Shown here: positions 8,176 to 15,166 of the stretch, in pieces
Numbering within the stretch: position 1 is the stretch's first letter
How the letters are laid out: each line of letters begins with the position of its first letter
Assembly (NCBI GenBank): GCA_002428455.1
Contig: DIWL01000067.1
Coordinates: forward strand, 41,023 to 58,332
Direction: 5' to 3'
Origin: Anaerolineaceae bacterium UBA6107
GTDB lineage: Bacteria > Chloroflexota > Anaerolineae > Anaerolineales > Anaerolineaceae
Length of the DNA stretch: 17,310 nucleotides
The notes under the pieces: generated by a model
What the model was told of the DNA's origin: nothing
The model's input: only the letters and a program-made list of their open reading frames with translations
Database searches by the model: none
Translations under genes and position numbers: made by a program

Positions 8176-9033
8176 TCAGATGATCGAATCGTGGGGGTGT
8201 TTTTCATCCACCTTTGCCAGCGCATAGGAGCATACTGCTCCGACCAAGAATAACACCACGCAAATCGCGATCGTCCAGCCGCTCACACCCGATGGAATGA
8301 TCGCCAGCGTAGATCCAATGACAATACCAAGGATCAGGTGATACATGAAGGTGTGTGCGCGGTCAAACAGCCATGACACCAATTTTGCCAACAAAAAGAC
8401 AATGAGGATCAAGCCAAGGGCTAACGGGATGATCACGCCCAGGTTCAATGTCTTGATTCCTGCTGCCATTGGCTGGTAAAGACCGAGGTAGATCAGAAAG
8501 TTGGAGGGGCTCATACCCGGCACCACCACACCCAGCCCGATGAGGGCACCGCTAAGCAACCAGCTGCCAAATGACGGGGCGATGCTGACGTTCTGAATGG
8601 ACTCCATCCAGCGCATGAGGAAGAATGTGCCCGCCGCGATGGCAACCAGCAGGACCCAATGGAAGGGCTTACGACCGTGTTTTCCTGAAGTTTTGAGCAG
8701 TGATGGGAAGGTACCGGAGATGAAACCGATGAAAAGCCAAATGAACGGGGCAGCATAATTGGTAAAGGCGTAATCCACCACTGCCGAAAACGCAACAACG
8801 CCAATGACCCCGCCGATCCCGACGGGAATGAAGTAGAGAACATTCCGTACAAATTTTTCTTTAAGATTACCCAGGAAGCGCATCAGCGGTTCGTAAATAC
8901 CGAAGATCACCGCCAGCACCCCTCCCGAGAGACCCGGAACAATGAAACCGATACCGATGAGCACGCCTTTGACCAGGCGGAATAACCAATCGCCAATGGA
9001 ATCTTTCTTCCTGACTATGTCGTTAGCTGCCAT
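8176..9033 (-). CDS. DUF368 membrane protein (PopT-type undecaprenyl-phosphate translocase family)
   Basis: A 285-residue polytopic membrane protein. Two halves carry matching signatures: GVLIGIGFIVPGLSGG followed by IFGIYEPLM in the first half, and GALIGLGVVVPGMSPS followed by YLGLYQPMA in the second, as expected of DUF368 proteins with an internal inverted duplication. Characterised DUF368 members (PopT) return undecaprenyl phosphate across the membrane for cell-wall and glycan synthesis; this protein's role is inferred from family membership. The ATG at 9033 is preceded by GAGG at four bases. A perfect TATAAT on the minus strand at 9081-9076 is a plausible -10 box but has no good -35. It is first in the DUF368-MFS-DegV series. 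Confidence 0.92.
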   Translation of the reverse strand: MAANDIVRKKDSIGDWLFRLVKGVLIGIGFIVPGLSGGVLAVIFGIYEPLMRFLGNLKEKFVRNVLYFIPVGIGGVIGVVAFSAVVDYAFTNYAAPFIWLFIGFISGTFPSLLKTSGKHGRKPFHWVLLVAIAAGTFFLMRWMESIQNVSIAPSFGSWLLSGALIGLGVVVPGMSPSNFLIYLGLYQPMAAGIKTLNLGVIIPLALGLILIVFLLAKLVSWLFDRAHTFMYHLILGIVIGSTLAIIPSGVSGWTIAICVVLFLVGAVCSYALAKVDEKHPHDSII

Positions 9034-9159
9034 AAAACCTCAAAATTTCGCGGATGTTTGATAAACCAATCCCAAATTATATGATTGTTTTCTGAATCAC
9101 GGTAGAAGCATTCTACATTATCTTGAAAAGTGGGCATTCAGTTCGACCCCCAAAAAAAG

Positions 9160-9184
9160 CACCTCACACGGTGTGCGTGAGGTG
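9160..9184 (-). terminator. rho-independent terminator for the small lysine-rich gene
   Basis: CACCTCAC at 9160-9167 pairs with GTGAGGTG at 9177-9184, and two more inner pairs leave a five-base loop. On the minus strand the stem is followed by one C and seven T (9158-9152). It points left and lies about 130 bases beyond the stop of the lysine-rich gene, with only weak hairpins between. Confidence 0.8.
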
Positions 9185-9315
9185 GATGACCATTAGATCA
9201 GGAGAGCAATATGCATTAGAGTACAGACCTGCGACATGATGTGTCAGGCTTTGCCCTCCAAATAATTATTTTATTACCGGCTGGCCGGTTGCTCACCGGC
9301 TTGAGCACCATCGAA
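9185..9315. other. non-coding stretch between small gene and its terminator
   Basis: I see no convincing gene here. Weak features are a 6-bp hairpin GCCGGT/ACCGGC (9284-9289 and 9295-9300) and a short palindromic segment near 9228-9248. On the minus strand this is probably the 3' untranslated part of the lysine-rich gene's mRNA. Further left, 9034-9151 holds only the leader and -10 box of the DUF368 gene. Confidence 0.5.
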
Positions 9316-9426
9316 CTAGACCGTTTCCTTTTTCTCGTTCTTCTGTTTACGTTTTTCCTTGATCGTCAGTTTCGGTTTCTTTTTCTGTTCCTTTTTACCC
9401 TTATCTTTCTTGCCAGCCTCTCCCAT
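9316..9426 (-). CDS. small lysine-rich hypothetical protein (36 residues)
   Basis: The protein begins MGEAGKKDKGKKEQ and ends KKETV. About 40 percent of residues are Lys or Arg, with many Glu and Gln, no hydrophobic core and no cysteine, so it is probably unstructured and nucleic-acid- or ribosome-associated, though no function is known. I chose ATG 9426 because AAGGAG (9440-9435) is eight bases upstream; an ATG two codons earlier (9432) is only two bases from it. Similar tiny Lys-rich proteins starting MG(E)xGKKDKGK are, to my recollection, annotated as hypothetical in other bacteria. Support comes from the strong ribosome site and the downstream terminator. A protein-coding reading on the plus strand across the same bases has neither. 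Confidence 0.7.
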   Translation of the reverse strand: MGEAGKKDKGKKEQKKKPKLTIKEKRKQKNEKKETV

Positions 9427-9447
9427 CTTCATATCTCCTTTCGATCA

Positions 9448-9463
9448 TGAGTTCACGAACTCA
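9448..9463. promoter_or_regulatory. 16-bp dyad, possible operator of the lysine-rich gene
   Basis: TGAGTTC at 9448-9454 and GAACTCA at 9457-9463 are perfect inverted 7-bp arms with two bases between, too close for a stable RNA loop and therefore more like a protein-binding dyad. It lies between the ribosome site of the minus-strand gene and a weak promoter-like pair (TTGGCA at 9497-9492, 19-base spacer, TATGTT at 9472-9467). Confidence 0.45.
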
Positions 9464-9538
9464 ATTAACATATCACAAAACCAGAAAAATGTGCCAAATA
9501 AAACATCATTAAGAGCATTCGGTGTTCAGCTCTTGTAA

Positions 9539-9568
9539 TTGACAGATATCATTTTCTTAGTCTATAAT
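9539..9568 (+). promoter_or_regulatory. consensus sigma-70 promoter for the DUF3597 gene
   Basis: Perfect -35 TTGACA (9539-9544), 18-base spacer, perfect -10 TATAAT (9563-9568). Transcription would start near 9575, about 40 bases before the ATG at 9617. It is the strongest promoter match in the window and suggests high constitutive expression. Confidence 0.88.
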
Positions 9569-9616
9569 TAAGTCAAGTTGGGGTTCATAATTCTCGATTA
9601 AGAAAGGAAATAAAAA

Positions 9617-10126
9617 ATGGGTCTGTTTTCAAATATTCTGGATAAGTTAGGCATCAAAGGCAAGGAAGAAAAGCAAGCCGCGGCGAAGCCCGCTGTGACA
9701 ATTCCAAAAACAACCAGCACTGAAATGCCAAAAACAACCGCTGTTGCCAGCCCCGTCAAGAAGGATTCACGTCCTGTGGCGGGTAAAACTGAAAAACCTG
9801 GCTTCAACCTGGATGCATTCCCCAAGGGAACGCCCAGCGTCGTTAGTAAACCGGTTGCCGTCCCCGTTGTGGACGTGGTTGCCAAGCTTGAGAAACTCTC
9901 CGCTGAAAGCGCTGAGAAACTCAACTGGAAATCCTCCATCGTTGACCTGTTGAAACTGCTCGGCATCGACAGCAGCTACGAAGCCCGCAAGGAACTTGCG
10001 GTCGAACTTGGCTGCCCGACCGAGAAGATGGCTGATTCAGCCGAAATGAATATCTGGCTGCACAAGACCGTGCTGGCCAAGATTGCCGAAAACGGCGGCA
10101 ACATCCCCGCCAATATGCTCGACTGA
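9617..10126 (+). CDS. DUF3597 domain protein
   Basis: A 169-residue soluble protein. The N-terminus MGLFSNILDKLG is followed by a Lys/Ala/Pro/Thr-rich low-complexity linker (about residues 15-80) and a conserved C-terminal domain (about 85-169) with EKLNWKSSIVDLLKLLGIDSS, ARKELAVELG, NIWLHKTVLAKIAENGG and a final MLD, which match the DUF3597 family. The family's biochemical role is unknown; some members have been linked with stress responses. No signal peptide. AAAGGA stands eight bases before the ATG. It has its own consensus promoter and strong terminator, so it is a monocistronic and probably abundant product. Confidence 0.9.
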   Translation: MGLFSNILDKLGIKGKEEKQAAAKPAVTIPKTTSTEMPKTTAVASPVKKDSRPVAGKTEKPGFNLDAFPKGTPSVVSKPVAVPVVDVVAKLEKLSAESAEKLNWKSSIVDLLKLLGIDSSYEARKELAVELGCPTEKMADSAEMNIWLHKTVLAKIAENGGNIPANMLD

Positions 10127-10190
10127 TCCTGACGCCTTCCGGGCTCGTTGAACCGAGACACCTGTCTTCGCAGCAATTACCCGGAATCCT

Positions 10191-10240
10191 GTATTCGATC
10201 GGGGTATAACTTCTGAGAACCCCAAAAGTTGATCGAATAC
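10191..10240 (+). other. structured element: 10-bp inverted repeat with inner stem
   Basis: GTATTCGATC (10191-10200) pairs with GATCGAATAC (10231-10240). Inside, GGGGT (10201-10205) pairs with ACCCC (10219-10223), directly stacked on the first arm, leaving a one-sided bulge. It lies in the 3' region of the DUF3597 transcript, upstream of the terminator. It could be a stable RNA 3' structure or a small RNA processed from the 3' end. Confidence 0.6.
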
Positions 10241-10253
10241 CGGCAAAAAAATG

Positions 10254-10291
10254 AACAGCAGAACCATCCCCAGGTTCTGCTGTTTTTATTT
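10254..10291 (+). terminator. rho-independent terminator of the DUF3597 gene
   Basis: CAGCAGAACC (10256-10265) pairs with GGTTCTGCTG (10273-10282) around a seven-base loop; two flanking A-T pairs extend the stem to 12 bp. The sequence TTTTTATTT follows at 10283-10291. Confidence 0.93.
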
Positions 10292-10333
10292 AATGTGATA
10301 AATTATTCCAAAAGTCCAGCACAGAGGACCTCT

Positions 10334-11155
10334 ATGAGCATAGAAAGCGAATATTTCAATACCATAATTGAAAAAAGGAGCGAGAGAGAGAAAAGTATGC
10401 TGGCGTCGGCACTCAACTGGTTATCCCTCTCCGGTTTATTCCCGCTGCAGGATGGCGAAAATACAATCGGTAAAGGTCCCCAATTTCGCATCAACCTTTC
10501 GGCTCTCCCCGCCGGGGTGTGTGCCTCATTTCTTGTCCGGGAAAACGGTGTCTACCTCGCCACTGAGGATGCTCTCTTCCAGGTAAACGGGCAGACACCC
10601 TCAGAAACACCTCTGCGGCAGGACGTGGCTGGAGAGCCCGACCTTATTGAAGCCGGCTCCCTCGCCATGCGTGTCATCCTGCGCAATAACCAGCCTTACC
10701 TGCGTGTTTGGGACCGTGAAGCACAAGCGCTCAAAGACTTCGCGGGGCTGCATTACTTCCCGGTTGATCCAAATTACCGCATTGCAGCGGCCTATCAGCC
10801 GTTTGAAACGCCGCGGTCCATCCGGATTATGGATGCCATTGGCGGTGAGCATGAAAGCCTTTTCCCCGGGCAGGTTTGTTTTACTCTACATGATGTGGCG
10901 TGCAGCCTGGTCGCGGAGGAGGATGATGAAGGGTTATTGTTCAATTTCACTGATCTGACCAGATCTGCCACTACTTACCCCGGTGGTCGTTACCTGTTGA
11001 CGGATTATCCCCGGGAGGATGTGACCATCCTGGATTTCAACCTTGCCCGCAACTGGCCTTGCGCTTACACGGCCTTTGCCACCTGCCCGCTGCCGCCCGT
11101 GGAAAATCACCTCAAAATACGCATAGAAGCGGGTGAAATGCGCTATCATGATTAA
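10334..11155 (+). CDS. DUF1684 domain protein
   Basis: A 273-residue soluble protein. The N-terminal third has a charged helix followed by the segment WLSLSGLFPLQDGENTIGKG, typical of DUF1684 proteins. The C-terminal part carries the family's best-conserved stretch, YPGGRYLLTDYP, LDFNLARNWPCAYTAFATCPLPPVEN and the closing IRIEAGE. The function is unknown. I chose ATG 10334, which has AGAGGA six bases upstream; a longer in-frame reading from 10229 would run through the terminator at 10254-10291 and is rejected. No clear promoter is visible in the 42 bases between that terminator and the start, so it may depend on a weak promoter there. No signal peptide or membrane segment. Confidence 0.9.
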   Translation: MSIESEYFNTIIEKRSEREKSMLASALNWLSLSGLFPLQDGENTIGKGPQFRINLSALPAGVCASFLVRENGVYLATEDALFQVNGQTPSETPLRQDVAGEPDLIEAGSLAMRVILRNNQPYLRVWDREAQALKDFAGLHYFPVDPNYRIAAAYQPFETPRSIRIMDAIGGEHESLFPGQVCFTLHDVACSLVAEEDDEGLLFNFTDLTRSATTYPGGRYLLTDYPREDVTILDFNLARNWPCAYTAFATCPLPPVENHLKIRIEAGEMRYHD

Positions 11156-11248
11156 CTACGGTAATCCATTAAGATATTTGAGAAACCCAATAAGGCGATT
11201 CGTGTTGAAGCACAACGGTTGGCGTTTTCTTAACTGCCGGAACGAAGA

Positions 11249-11752
11249 ATGACGATCCTCCAGGCGATCTTAGGTGACATTACAAAACTTGACGTAGATG
11301 CGATCGTCAACGCAGCCAATTCCACCCTGTTGGGCGGCGGCGGAGTGGATGGCGCGATCCACCGCGCCGCCGGACCCGGCCTGCTGGAAGAGTGTCGAAC
11401 CCTGGGCGGGTGCAAGACCGGCGAGGCGAAGATCACCCTCGGCTACAACCTCCCCGCCAGGTTCGTCATCCACACCGTCGGTCCGGTCTGGTATGGTGGT
11501 GACCGGGGAGAGCCGGCTTTGCTCATCTCGTGTTACCGGAGATCGCTGGAGATTGCCGTTGCGAACGAGCTGACTTCAATTGCCTTTCCAGCAATCAGCA
11601 CTGGCGCTTATGGTTACCCTTTCGAAAAGGCGGCTAACATAGCCGTGAGTACGGTGCGCCATTTCGTTCAAATCCCGTCCTCCTTGCATGAAATCATTTT
11701 TTGCAGTTTTTCTGCAGCAGATCTCAGCACTTACAAGAGAATCCTGCATTAA
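11249..11752 (+). CDS. macro-domain protein (MacroD/YmdB-type ADP-ribose hydrolase)
   Basis: A 167-residue single-domain protein, the usual length for MacroD-type enzymes, which hydrolyse O-acetyl-ADP-ribose or remove ADP-ribose from proteins or nucleic acids. The ADP-ribose pocket is complete: GDITKLDVDAIVNAANSTL with the Asn pair at 21 and 24, GGGGVDGAIHRAAG at 29-42, VIHTVGPVW near 73-81 and ISTGAYGYP at 116-124. The ATG at 11249 has only a weak purine-rich ribosome site. It stands alone on the plus strand about 93 bases after DUF1684, and no toxin-like ADP-ribosyltransferase is visible beside it, so a general housekeeping or stress role is more likely than an antitoxin role. Cytosolic. 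Confidence 0.93.
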   Translation: MTILQAILGDITKLDVDAIVNAANSTLLGGGGVDGAIHRAAGPGLLEECRTLGGCKTGEAKITLGYNLPARFVIHTVGPVWYGGDRGEPALLISCYRRSLEIAVANELTSIAFPAISTGAYGYPFEKAANIAVSTVRHFVQIPSSLHEIIFCSFSAADLSTYKRILH

Positions 11753-11791
11753 GTAGATAACCTTAATCTGAAAAAAATCTGTCCTTTGTCC

Positions 11792-11820
11792 TTGTTACCT
11801 GCCTGCTGCGCTGTTACAAT
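11792..11820 (+). promoter_or_regulatory. promoter of the tat cluster
   Basis: -35 TTGTTA (11792-11797), 17-base spacer, -10 TACAAT (11815-11820). The predicted start leaves a short leader of about 20-25 bases before the tatC ATG at 11849. Confidence 0.6.
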
Positions 11821-11848
11821 AGCAACTCACGGAAACGAGTATTCATAA

Positions 11849-12613
11849 ATGGCGAAAAAAGAAGATATCCTCGAAGAAATGAGTGTCCTCGGACACGTCA
11901 AGGAGCTGCGGAAACGACTGCTGATCTCCGTGGTTGCGCTGCTGGTGACTACCATCGCCAGCTTCGCGTTCAGCCAGCAGATAGCTGAAATCCTGGCCAG
12001 GCCAATCGGAGGGCTCTCCGTCCTCGAATCGATCGATGTCACGGAGAATGTCTCTGTGTTTATGAAGATCTCGCTCCTGACAGGCGTCATAGTGGCGCTT
12101 CCGGTCATCGTTTATGAAATACTCGCCTTTATACTGCCGGGGTTGAACCCGAACGAACGGGTGTGGATATGGGTGATGATCCCGATGGCCACACTTTTCT
12201 TCGTCGGCGGCGTTTTGTTCGCCTATTTCTTCCTGCTCCCCACCGCCCTGCCATTCCTGTTGGAGTTCATGGGGATTACCACCGCGCCGCGTCCGGCCAA
12301 CTACTTCAGTTTTATTTTGAACCTGCTGTTCTGGGTCGGTGTGGCTTTTGAGTTACCGCTCATCATTTTCCTGCTCGCCAGGTTGGGGATTGTGACCGCG
12401 AAGCAACTGGTGAAACAATGGCGCATTGCCCTTATCATTATTGCAATAGCCTCCGCGATGATCACCCCAACGCCAGACCCGGTGAACATGGCATTGATGA
12501 TGCTTCCGCTCACCGTCCTTTACCTGATCAGTATTCTTTTCGCAAGCATTGCCGGCAAACGCCGCAGAAAAGCCCAGGAAGCTAACGAGGCAGACGACTC
12601 TGCCAGCGGATGA
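11849..12613 (+). CDS. tatC: Sec-independent protein translocase TatC
   Basis: TatC is the receptor of the twin-arginine translocation system, recognising RR signal peptides of folded proteins in the inner membrane. The 254-residue protein has the family's six membrane segments and signatures: GHVKELRKRLL near residue 15, FILPGLNPNERVW after the second segment, FWVGVAFELPLIIFLLARLGI, and the MITPTPDP motif before the last segments. The C-terminus is a charged cytosolic tail. The ribosome site before ATG 11849 is weak. It is followed by tatA after 60 bases and by a tatB-like gene, so all three components lie together. A Tat substrate, the flavoprotein at 13458-15050, is encoded next to them. 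Confidence 0.97.
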   Translation: MAKKEDILEEMSVLGHVKELRKRLLISVVALLVTTIASFAFSQQIAEILARPIGGLSVLESIDVTENVSVFMKISLLTGVIVALPVIVYEILAFILPGLNPNERVWIWVMIPMATLFFVGGVLFAYFFLLPTALPFLLEFMGITTAPRPANYFSFILNLLFWVGVAFELPLIIFLLARLGIVTAKQLVKQWRIALIIIAIASAMITPTPDPVNMALMMLPLTVLYLISILFASIAGKRRRKAQEANEADDSASG

Positions 12614-12616
12614 CCG

Positions 12617-12646
12617 TTGCAGAGCATGCTTATTACGTAGTAAAAT
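12617..12646 (+). promoter_or_regulatory. possible internal promoter before tatA
   Basis: TTGCAG (12617-12622), 18-base spacer, TAAAAT (12641-12646), lying between tatC and tatA. TatA is normally needed in excess over TatC, which would fit an additional promoter, but the match is moderate. Confidence 0.35.
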
Positions 12647-12673
12647 AACATTAGCAAGTTAAAGGAGTAGATT

Positions 12674-12856
12674 ATGCCATTCAAATTAGGTGTGCCCGAA
12701 CTCATCATCATCCTTGTGATCGTTGTCCTCCTCTTCGGAGTCGGTAAGATCGGCAAGATCGGCGGCGAAGTTGGCGGAGCGATCCGTTCCTTCCGCAAGG
12801 GATTACAGGGCGACGAAAAAGACGAAAATAAAGACGACACCACCCCGCAGGCGTAA
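12674..12856 (+). CDS. tatA: twin-arginine translocase subunit TatA
   Basis: TatA oligomerises to form the protein-conducting part of the Tat pathway. The 60-residue protein begins MPFKLGVPELIIILVIVVLLFGVGKIGKIG: a polar residue (Glu9) before a single membrane helix, the conserved FG hinge, and an amphipathic helix (GGAIRSFRKGL), then a short acidic tail rich in Asp, Glu and Lys. AAGGAG stands seven bases before the ATG, giving the strongest ribosome site of the cluster. It is shorter than the Escherichia coli protein but of the normal size for minimal TatA. Confidence 0.95.
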   Translation: MPFKLGVPELIIILVIVVLLFGVGKIGKIGGEVGGAIRSFRKGLQGDEKDENKDDTTPQA

Positions 12857-12864
12857 ATAAAACC

Positions 12865-12889
12865 TGCTCTCCGTAATTTTATGAGAGCA
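12865..12889 (+). other. hairpin between tatA and the tatB-like gene
   Basis: TGCTCTC (12865-12871) pairs with GAGAGCA (12883-12889) with an 11-base loop. No T-run follows, so it is more likely an mRNA-stabilising or processing element, or a partial attenuator that lowers expression of the downstream gene. Confidence 0.5.
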
Positions 12890-12916
12890 ATCCGTCATTT
12901 CTTAGGCAAATGGTAA

Positions 12917-13375
12917 ATGAGAATATTTAACCTCGGCATTTCCGAGATTATCCTCATCGTGATCTTGGCGCTGATCATCCTGGGCCCGGGTAACATGGTC
13001 AAAACGGCCAGGGAGATCGGAGCCTTCATCCGCAAGGTTACCAAGTCCCCCTACTGGCAGGAGATCTGGGCGACCAAACGCGAACTGACCGAGATTCCCC
13101 GAATGTTGGCAAAAGAAGCCGACCTGGATGCCACGCTCAAAGATCTGAATAATGAAACCAGGAACATACACAGTTCCGTTGCGAGCACGATGTCTGACTT
13201 CATCAAGGAAGTGGATGAACCCTTAAAAGAAGTGGATAAAGAATTAAAAGCAGAACCTGTGATAGAGGTCACACTGCCGGTCCCTCCTCAGAAAAGCGAT
13301 GTACTGACCCCTCAAGCCGATACTCCTGCACTCAAAGAAGATATGGAAAAAAGCGAACCAACAGAAACAGAATAG
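12917..13375 (+). CDS. tatB: TatB-like translocase subunit (TatA/TatB family)
   Basis: A 152-residue protein with a short N-terminus, a polar Glu (ISEII), one membrane helix and the hinge LGPGNMVKTAREIG, followed by a long amphipathic and charged region (about 35-110) and a Pro/Glu/Ser-rich tail. The LGP hinge, the long second helix and the greater length compared with the neighbouring TatA favour a TatB role, which is to bridge signal-peptide binding with TatC; family boundaries between TatA and TatB are soft, so it could be a second TatA. The ATG at 12917 has a weak ribosome site (TTAGG), consistent with less product than TatA. The gene ends 28 bases before a strong terminator. Confidence 0.85.
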   Translation: MRIFNLGISEIILIVILALIILGPGNMVKTAREIGAFIRKVTKSPYWQEIWATKRELTEIPRMLAKEADLDATLKDLNNETRNIHSSVASTMSDFIKEVDEPLKEVDKELKAEPVIEVTLPVPPQKSDVLTPQADTPALKEDMEKSEPTETE

Positions 13376-13403
13376 TAAACGGGAAGAAATCACCCTTATT
13401 AAC

Positions 13404-13438
13404 AAATCAGGACTGTGGTTTTCACAGTCCTGATTTTT
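13404..13438. terminator. bidirectional terminator between the tat cluster and the flavoprotein gene
   Basis: A 14-bp perfect stem (13404-13417 with 13423-13436, core CAGGACTGTG/CACAGTCCTG) with a five-base loop. On the plus strand it ends in TTTTT, closing the tat cluster; on the minus strand it is followed by TTT and lies directly beyond the flavoprotein stop at 13458. Confidence 0.93.
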
Positions 13439-13457
13439 CTTGTTAGCAATATTACAC

Positions 13458-15050
13458 TTACTTGATGGCTTCCAGTGCTGCCAGTCTGCCGGTCGTCCAG
13501 GCGCGGCTGTGACTTAAACCTGGAACAATGACCGGATAATCATTGGCGAAGAAATTACCAGCTGTGTTACCGGCTGCATATAAACCGGGGATGACCTTAT
13601 GATCAGGATCAAGCACCTGGAATTTGCTGTTCACATCCAATCCGCCTAATACGACCAGCAGGGCCAGTGAGTTGTACGCTGCATAGAACGGCGCGGTATC
13701 AATAGCAGTCATCATTTCACCATTCTTGCCAAAATCTTCATCCACACCCTTCCCTACCAGTTCGTTGTAACGTTCAATTGTCGCCTTGAGGGCGTCCGCA
13801 GGCACGCCGATCTTGGTGGCCAGTTCATCAAGCGTGTCCACCTTGATCAGCGATCCACTTTCGATCGCGCCTTCCATACCCATTGTCGTGAAATCGCTCA
13901 TCATGTTCGTACGTGAAAAACTTGTACCCATTTTTGGCAGGTCATCTGCAAAAGTCGAGTCGTAAATCGTCCACGTTTTGTGTCCCGGTTGTAGCTGAGC
14001 GGAGTTGGCCATTAACGGAATGGGAACGTCTTCATTCTCGTAGCGCTTGCCTTCAATATTCACTCGTAGGAACGGATTTCCGGAGAAGGGAGCTGCACCA
14101 AGATTGTGCACCATCGGCGTGTGGGGTTCCTGTTTCTGCATCGCCGCACCGATCCACAACCCCATCTTTTGTCCATCACCAGTATTCACCGGGGGAGCGT
14201 AAACATTTGCATCCACTTGCGCAGCCCGCGGGCAGTAATACTGGATCATTTCCGGGTTATTCCCGTAATCTCCTGTGCACAGGATCACCGCCTTGGCGGC
14301 AGTGAACTTTTTGTAAGCACCTTCAGCATCCTTGGCAATCACCCCGGTAACCCGACCGGAATCATCCTTTACCAGTTGTTCTGCCGGCGTGCTGTAATAG
14401 AACTCAGCGCCAGCCTTCTTGGCTGCACCTTCGAGCATTCCAGCTAGAATATTCTGATCCATTCCACCGAACATGTGCACCGTTTTGTACTCTGGGTAGA
14501 ACAGGTCAGGCACATCGTTGCCCCAACGCATGACCTCGAGACCACTTTCTTTGGCCATGTCAATGAGCTCATCCATGATCGCGCTATGGTTGACTGCCCA
14601 GGCCATCTCCTGCCCAACATCCACATTATTGTTCGCCCATTTGGTCAGTTCCGCCACGACCCTGGCTGGATCATAATCCAATCCCTCTTCAAGTTGGATT
14701 TTGCTGCGCAAGGCAGCATTGTGTCCACCGCGTGCATTGAATTTTTCAGATTTTTCCAGCAGGATGGTTTTTGCCCCGGCCTTTGCTGCAGTGTAAGCTG
14801 CCATAAGTCCGCACACACCAGCGCCTACCACAACGATGTCAGCGGAAAGGGTTTCCTTGACATCCCCTTCCTTGATCACTGCGGGTTTGGTCATGAAGGA
14901 TGGACTGGATGCAGGTGATTCAGCCACGGGTGTTTCAGCTACCTTGGGCGCACATCCGGCTACACCCAGGGCCAGGCCTGCGCCGCCAGCTACCAAAGAT
15001 CCTTTCAGAAAATCACGACGACTTTGGTTGGTATTGCCTTTCTTGATCAT
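13458..15050 (-). CDS. Tat-exported FAD-binding flavoprotein reductase, lipoprotein, fumarate-reductase-like fold
   Basis: A 530-residue protein with a twin-arginine signal SRRDFLKG (residues 10-17), a hydrophobic stretch and the lipobox VAGC with Cys33, so it is exported folded by Tat and lipid-anchored outside the membrane. The FAD dinucleotide site is GAGVCG (76-81) with the ribose-binding Glu at 99 (LLEK); the FAD_binding_2 fold continues with the NTGDGQKMGLWIGA and GLYAAGN segments. It lacks an N-terminal heme domain, unlike Shewanella flavocytochrome c3. Alignment by eye to fumarate reductase suggests that the catalytic Arg (after NE in KRYENED) is absent and that the substrate histidine near the GGVHG segment is replaced (GNFFANDYP), so fumarate is unlikely as substrate; the true acceptor is unknown. 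AGGAGG stands six bases before the ATG. Electrons probably come from the adjacent pentaheme cytochrome. Confidence 0.9.
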   Translation of the reverse strand: MIKKGNTNQSRRDFLKGSLVAGGAGLALGVAGCAPKVAETPVAESPASSPSFMTKPAVIKEGDVKETLSADIVVVGAGVCGLMAAYTAAKAGAKTILLEKSEKFNARGGHNAALRSKIQLEEGLDYDPARVVAELTKWANNNVDVGQEMAWAVNHSAIMDELIDMAKESGLEVMRWGNDVPDLFYPEYKTVHMFGGMDQNILAGMLEGAAKKAGAEFYYSTPAEQLVKDDSGRVTGVIAKDAEGAYKKFTAAKAVILCTGDYGNNPEMIQYYCPRAAQVDANVYAPPVNTGDGQKMGLWIGAAMQKQEPHTPMVHNLGAAPFSGNPFLRVNIEGKRYENEDVPIPLMANSAQLQPGHKTWTIYDSTFADDLPKMGTSFSRTNMMSDFTTMGMEGAIESGSLIKVDTLDELATKIGVPADALKATIERYNELVGKGVDEDFGKNGEMMTAIDTAPFYAAYNSLALLVVLGGLDVNSKFQVLDPDHKVIPGLYAAGNTAGNFFANDYPVIVPGLSHSRAWTTGRLAALEAIK

Positions 15051-15083
15051 TTTATCCTCCTGTATTGATTAACTTGCACAATG

Positions 15084-15109
15084 ACATTGCGGCTAAGAGC
15101 ACGCAATGT
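15084..15109 (-). promoter_or_regulatory. 8-bp inverted repeat in the flavoprotein leader
   Basis: ACATTGCG (15084-15091) and CGCAATGT (15102-15109) are perfect inverted arms separated by 10 bases, 34 to 59 bases before the flavoprotein ATG. It may be a regulator's operator or a leader RNA hairpin. I found no clear promoter nearby to decide. Confidence 0.6.
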
Positions 15110-15166
15110 GTAACTAACACCACCCTTTTATGCTGAGGAAAAAATATTCAGTACGAGATTATTATA

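Noticed and set aside
9185..9305. Second small minus-strand open frame (31 codons) after the Lys-rich gene
   Set aside because: No ribosome site and an unremarkable composition; it is more likely 3' untranslated sequence.
9241..9450. Plus-strand hydrophobic open frame of 69 codons
   Set aside because: It is the antisense of the Lys-rich gene: AAA/AAG codons read backwards as Phe/Leu, which gives a false membrane-like protein. It has no ribosome site.
10229..10333. Upstream extension of the DUF1684 gene
   Set aside because: It would run through a 12-bp-stem terminator and lacks a ribosome site; ATG 10334 has AGAGGA at six bases.
11249..11752. Macro-domain gene as part of a DarTG-like toxin-antitoxin pair
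   Set aside because: The flanking genes are DUF1684 and tatC; no ADP-ribosyltransferase toxin is adjacent, and the protein resembles stand-alone MacroD enzymes.
14475..14918. Plus-strand open frame of 147 codons antisense to the flavoprotein gene
   Set aside because: It is a shadow of a clearly coding gene, with no recognisable domain or ribosome site.
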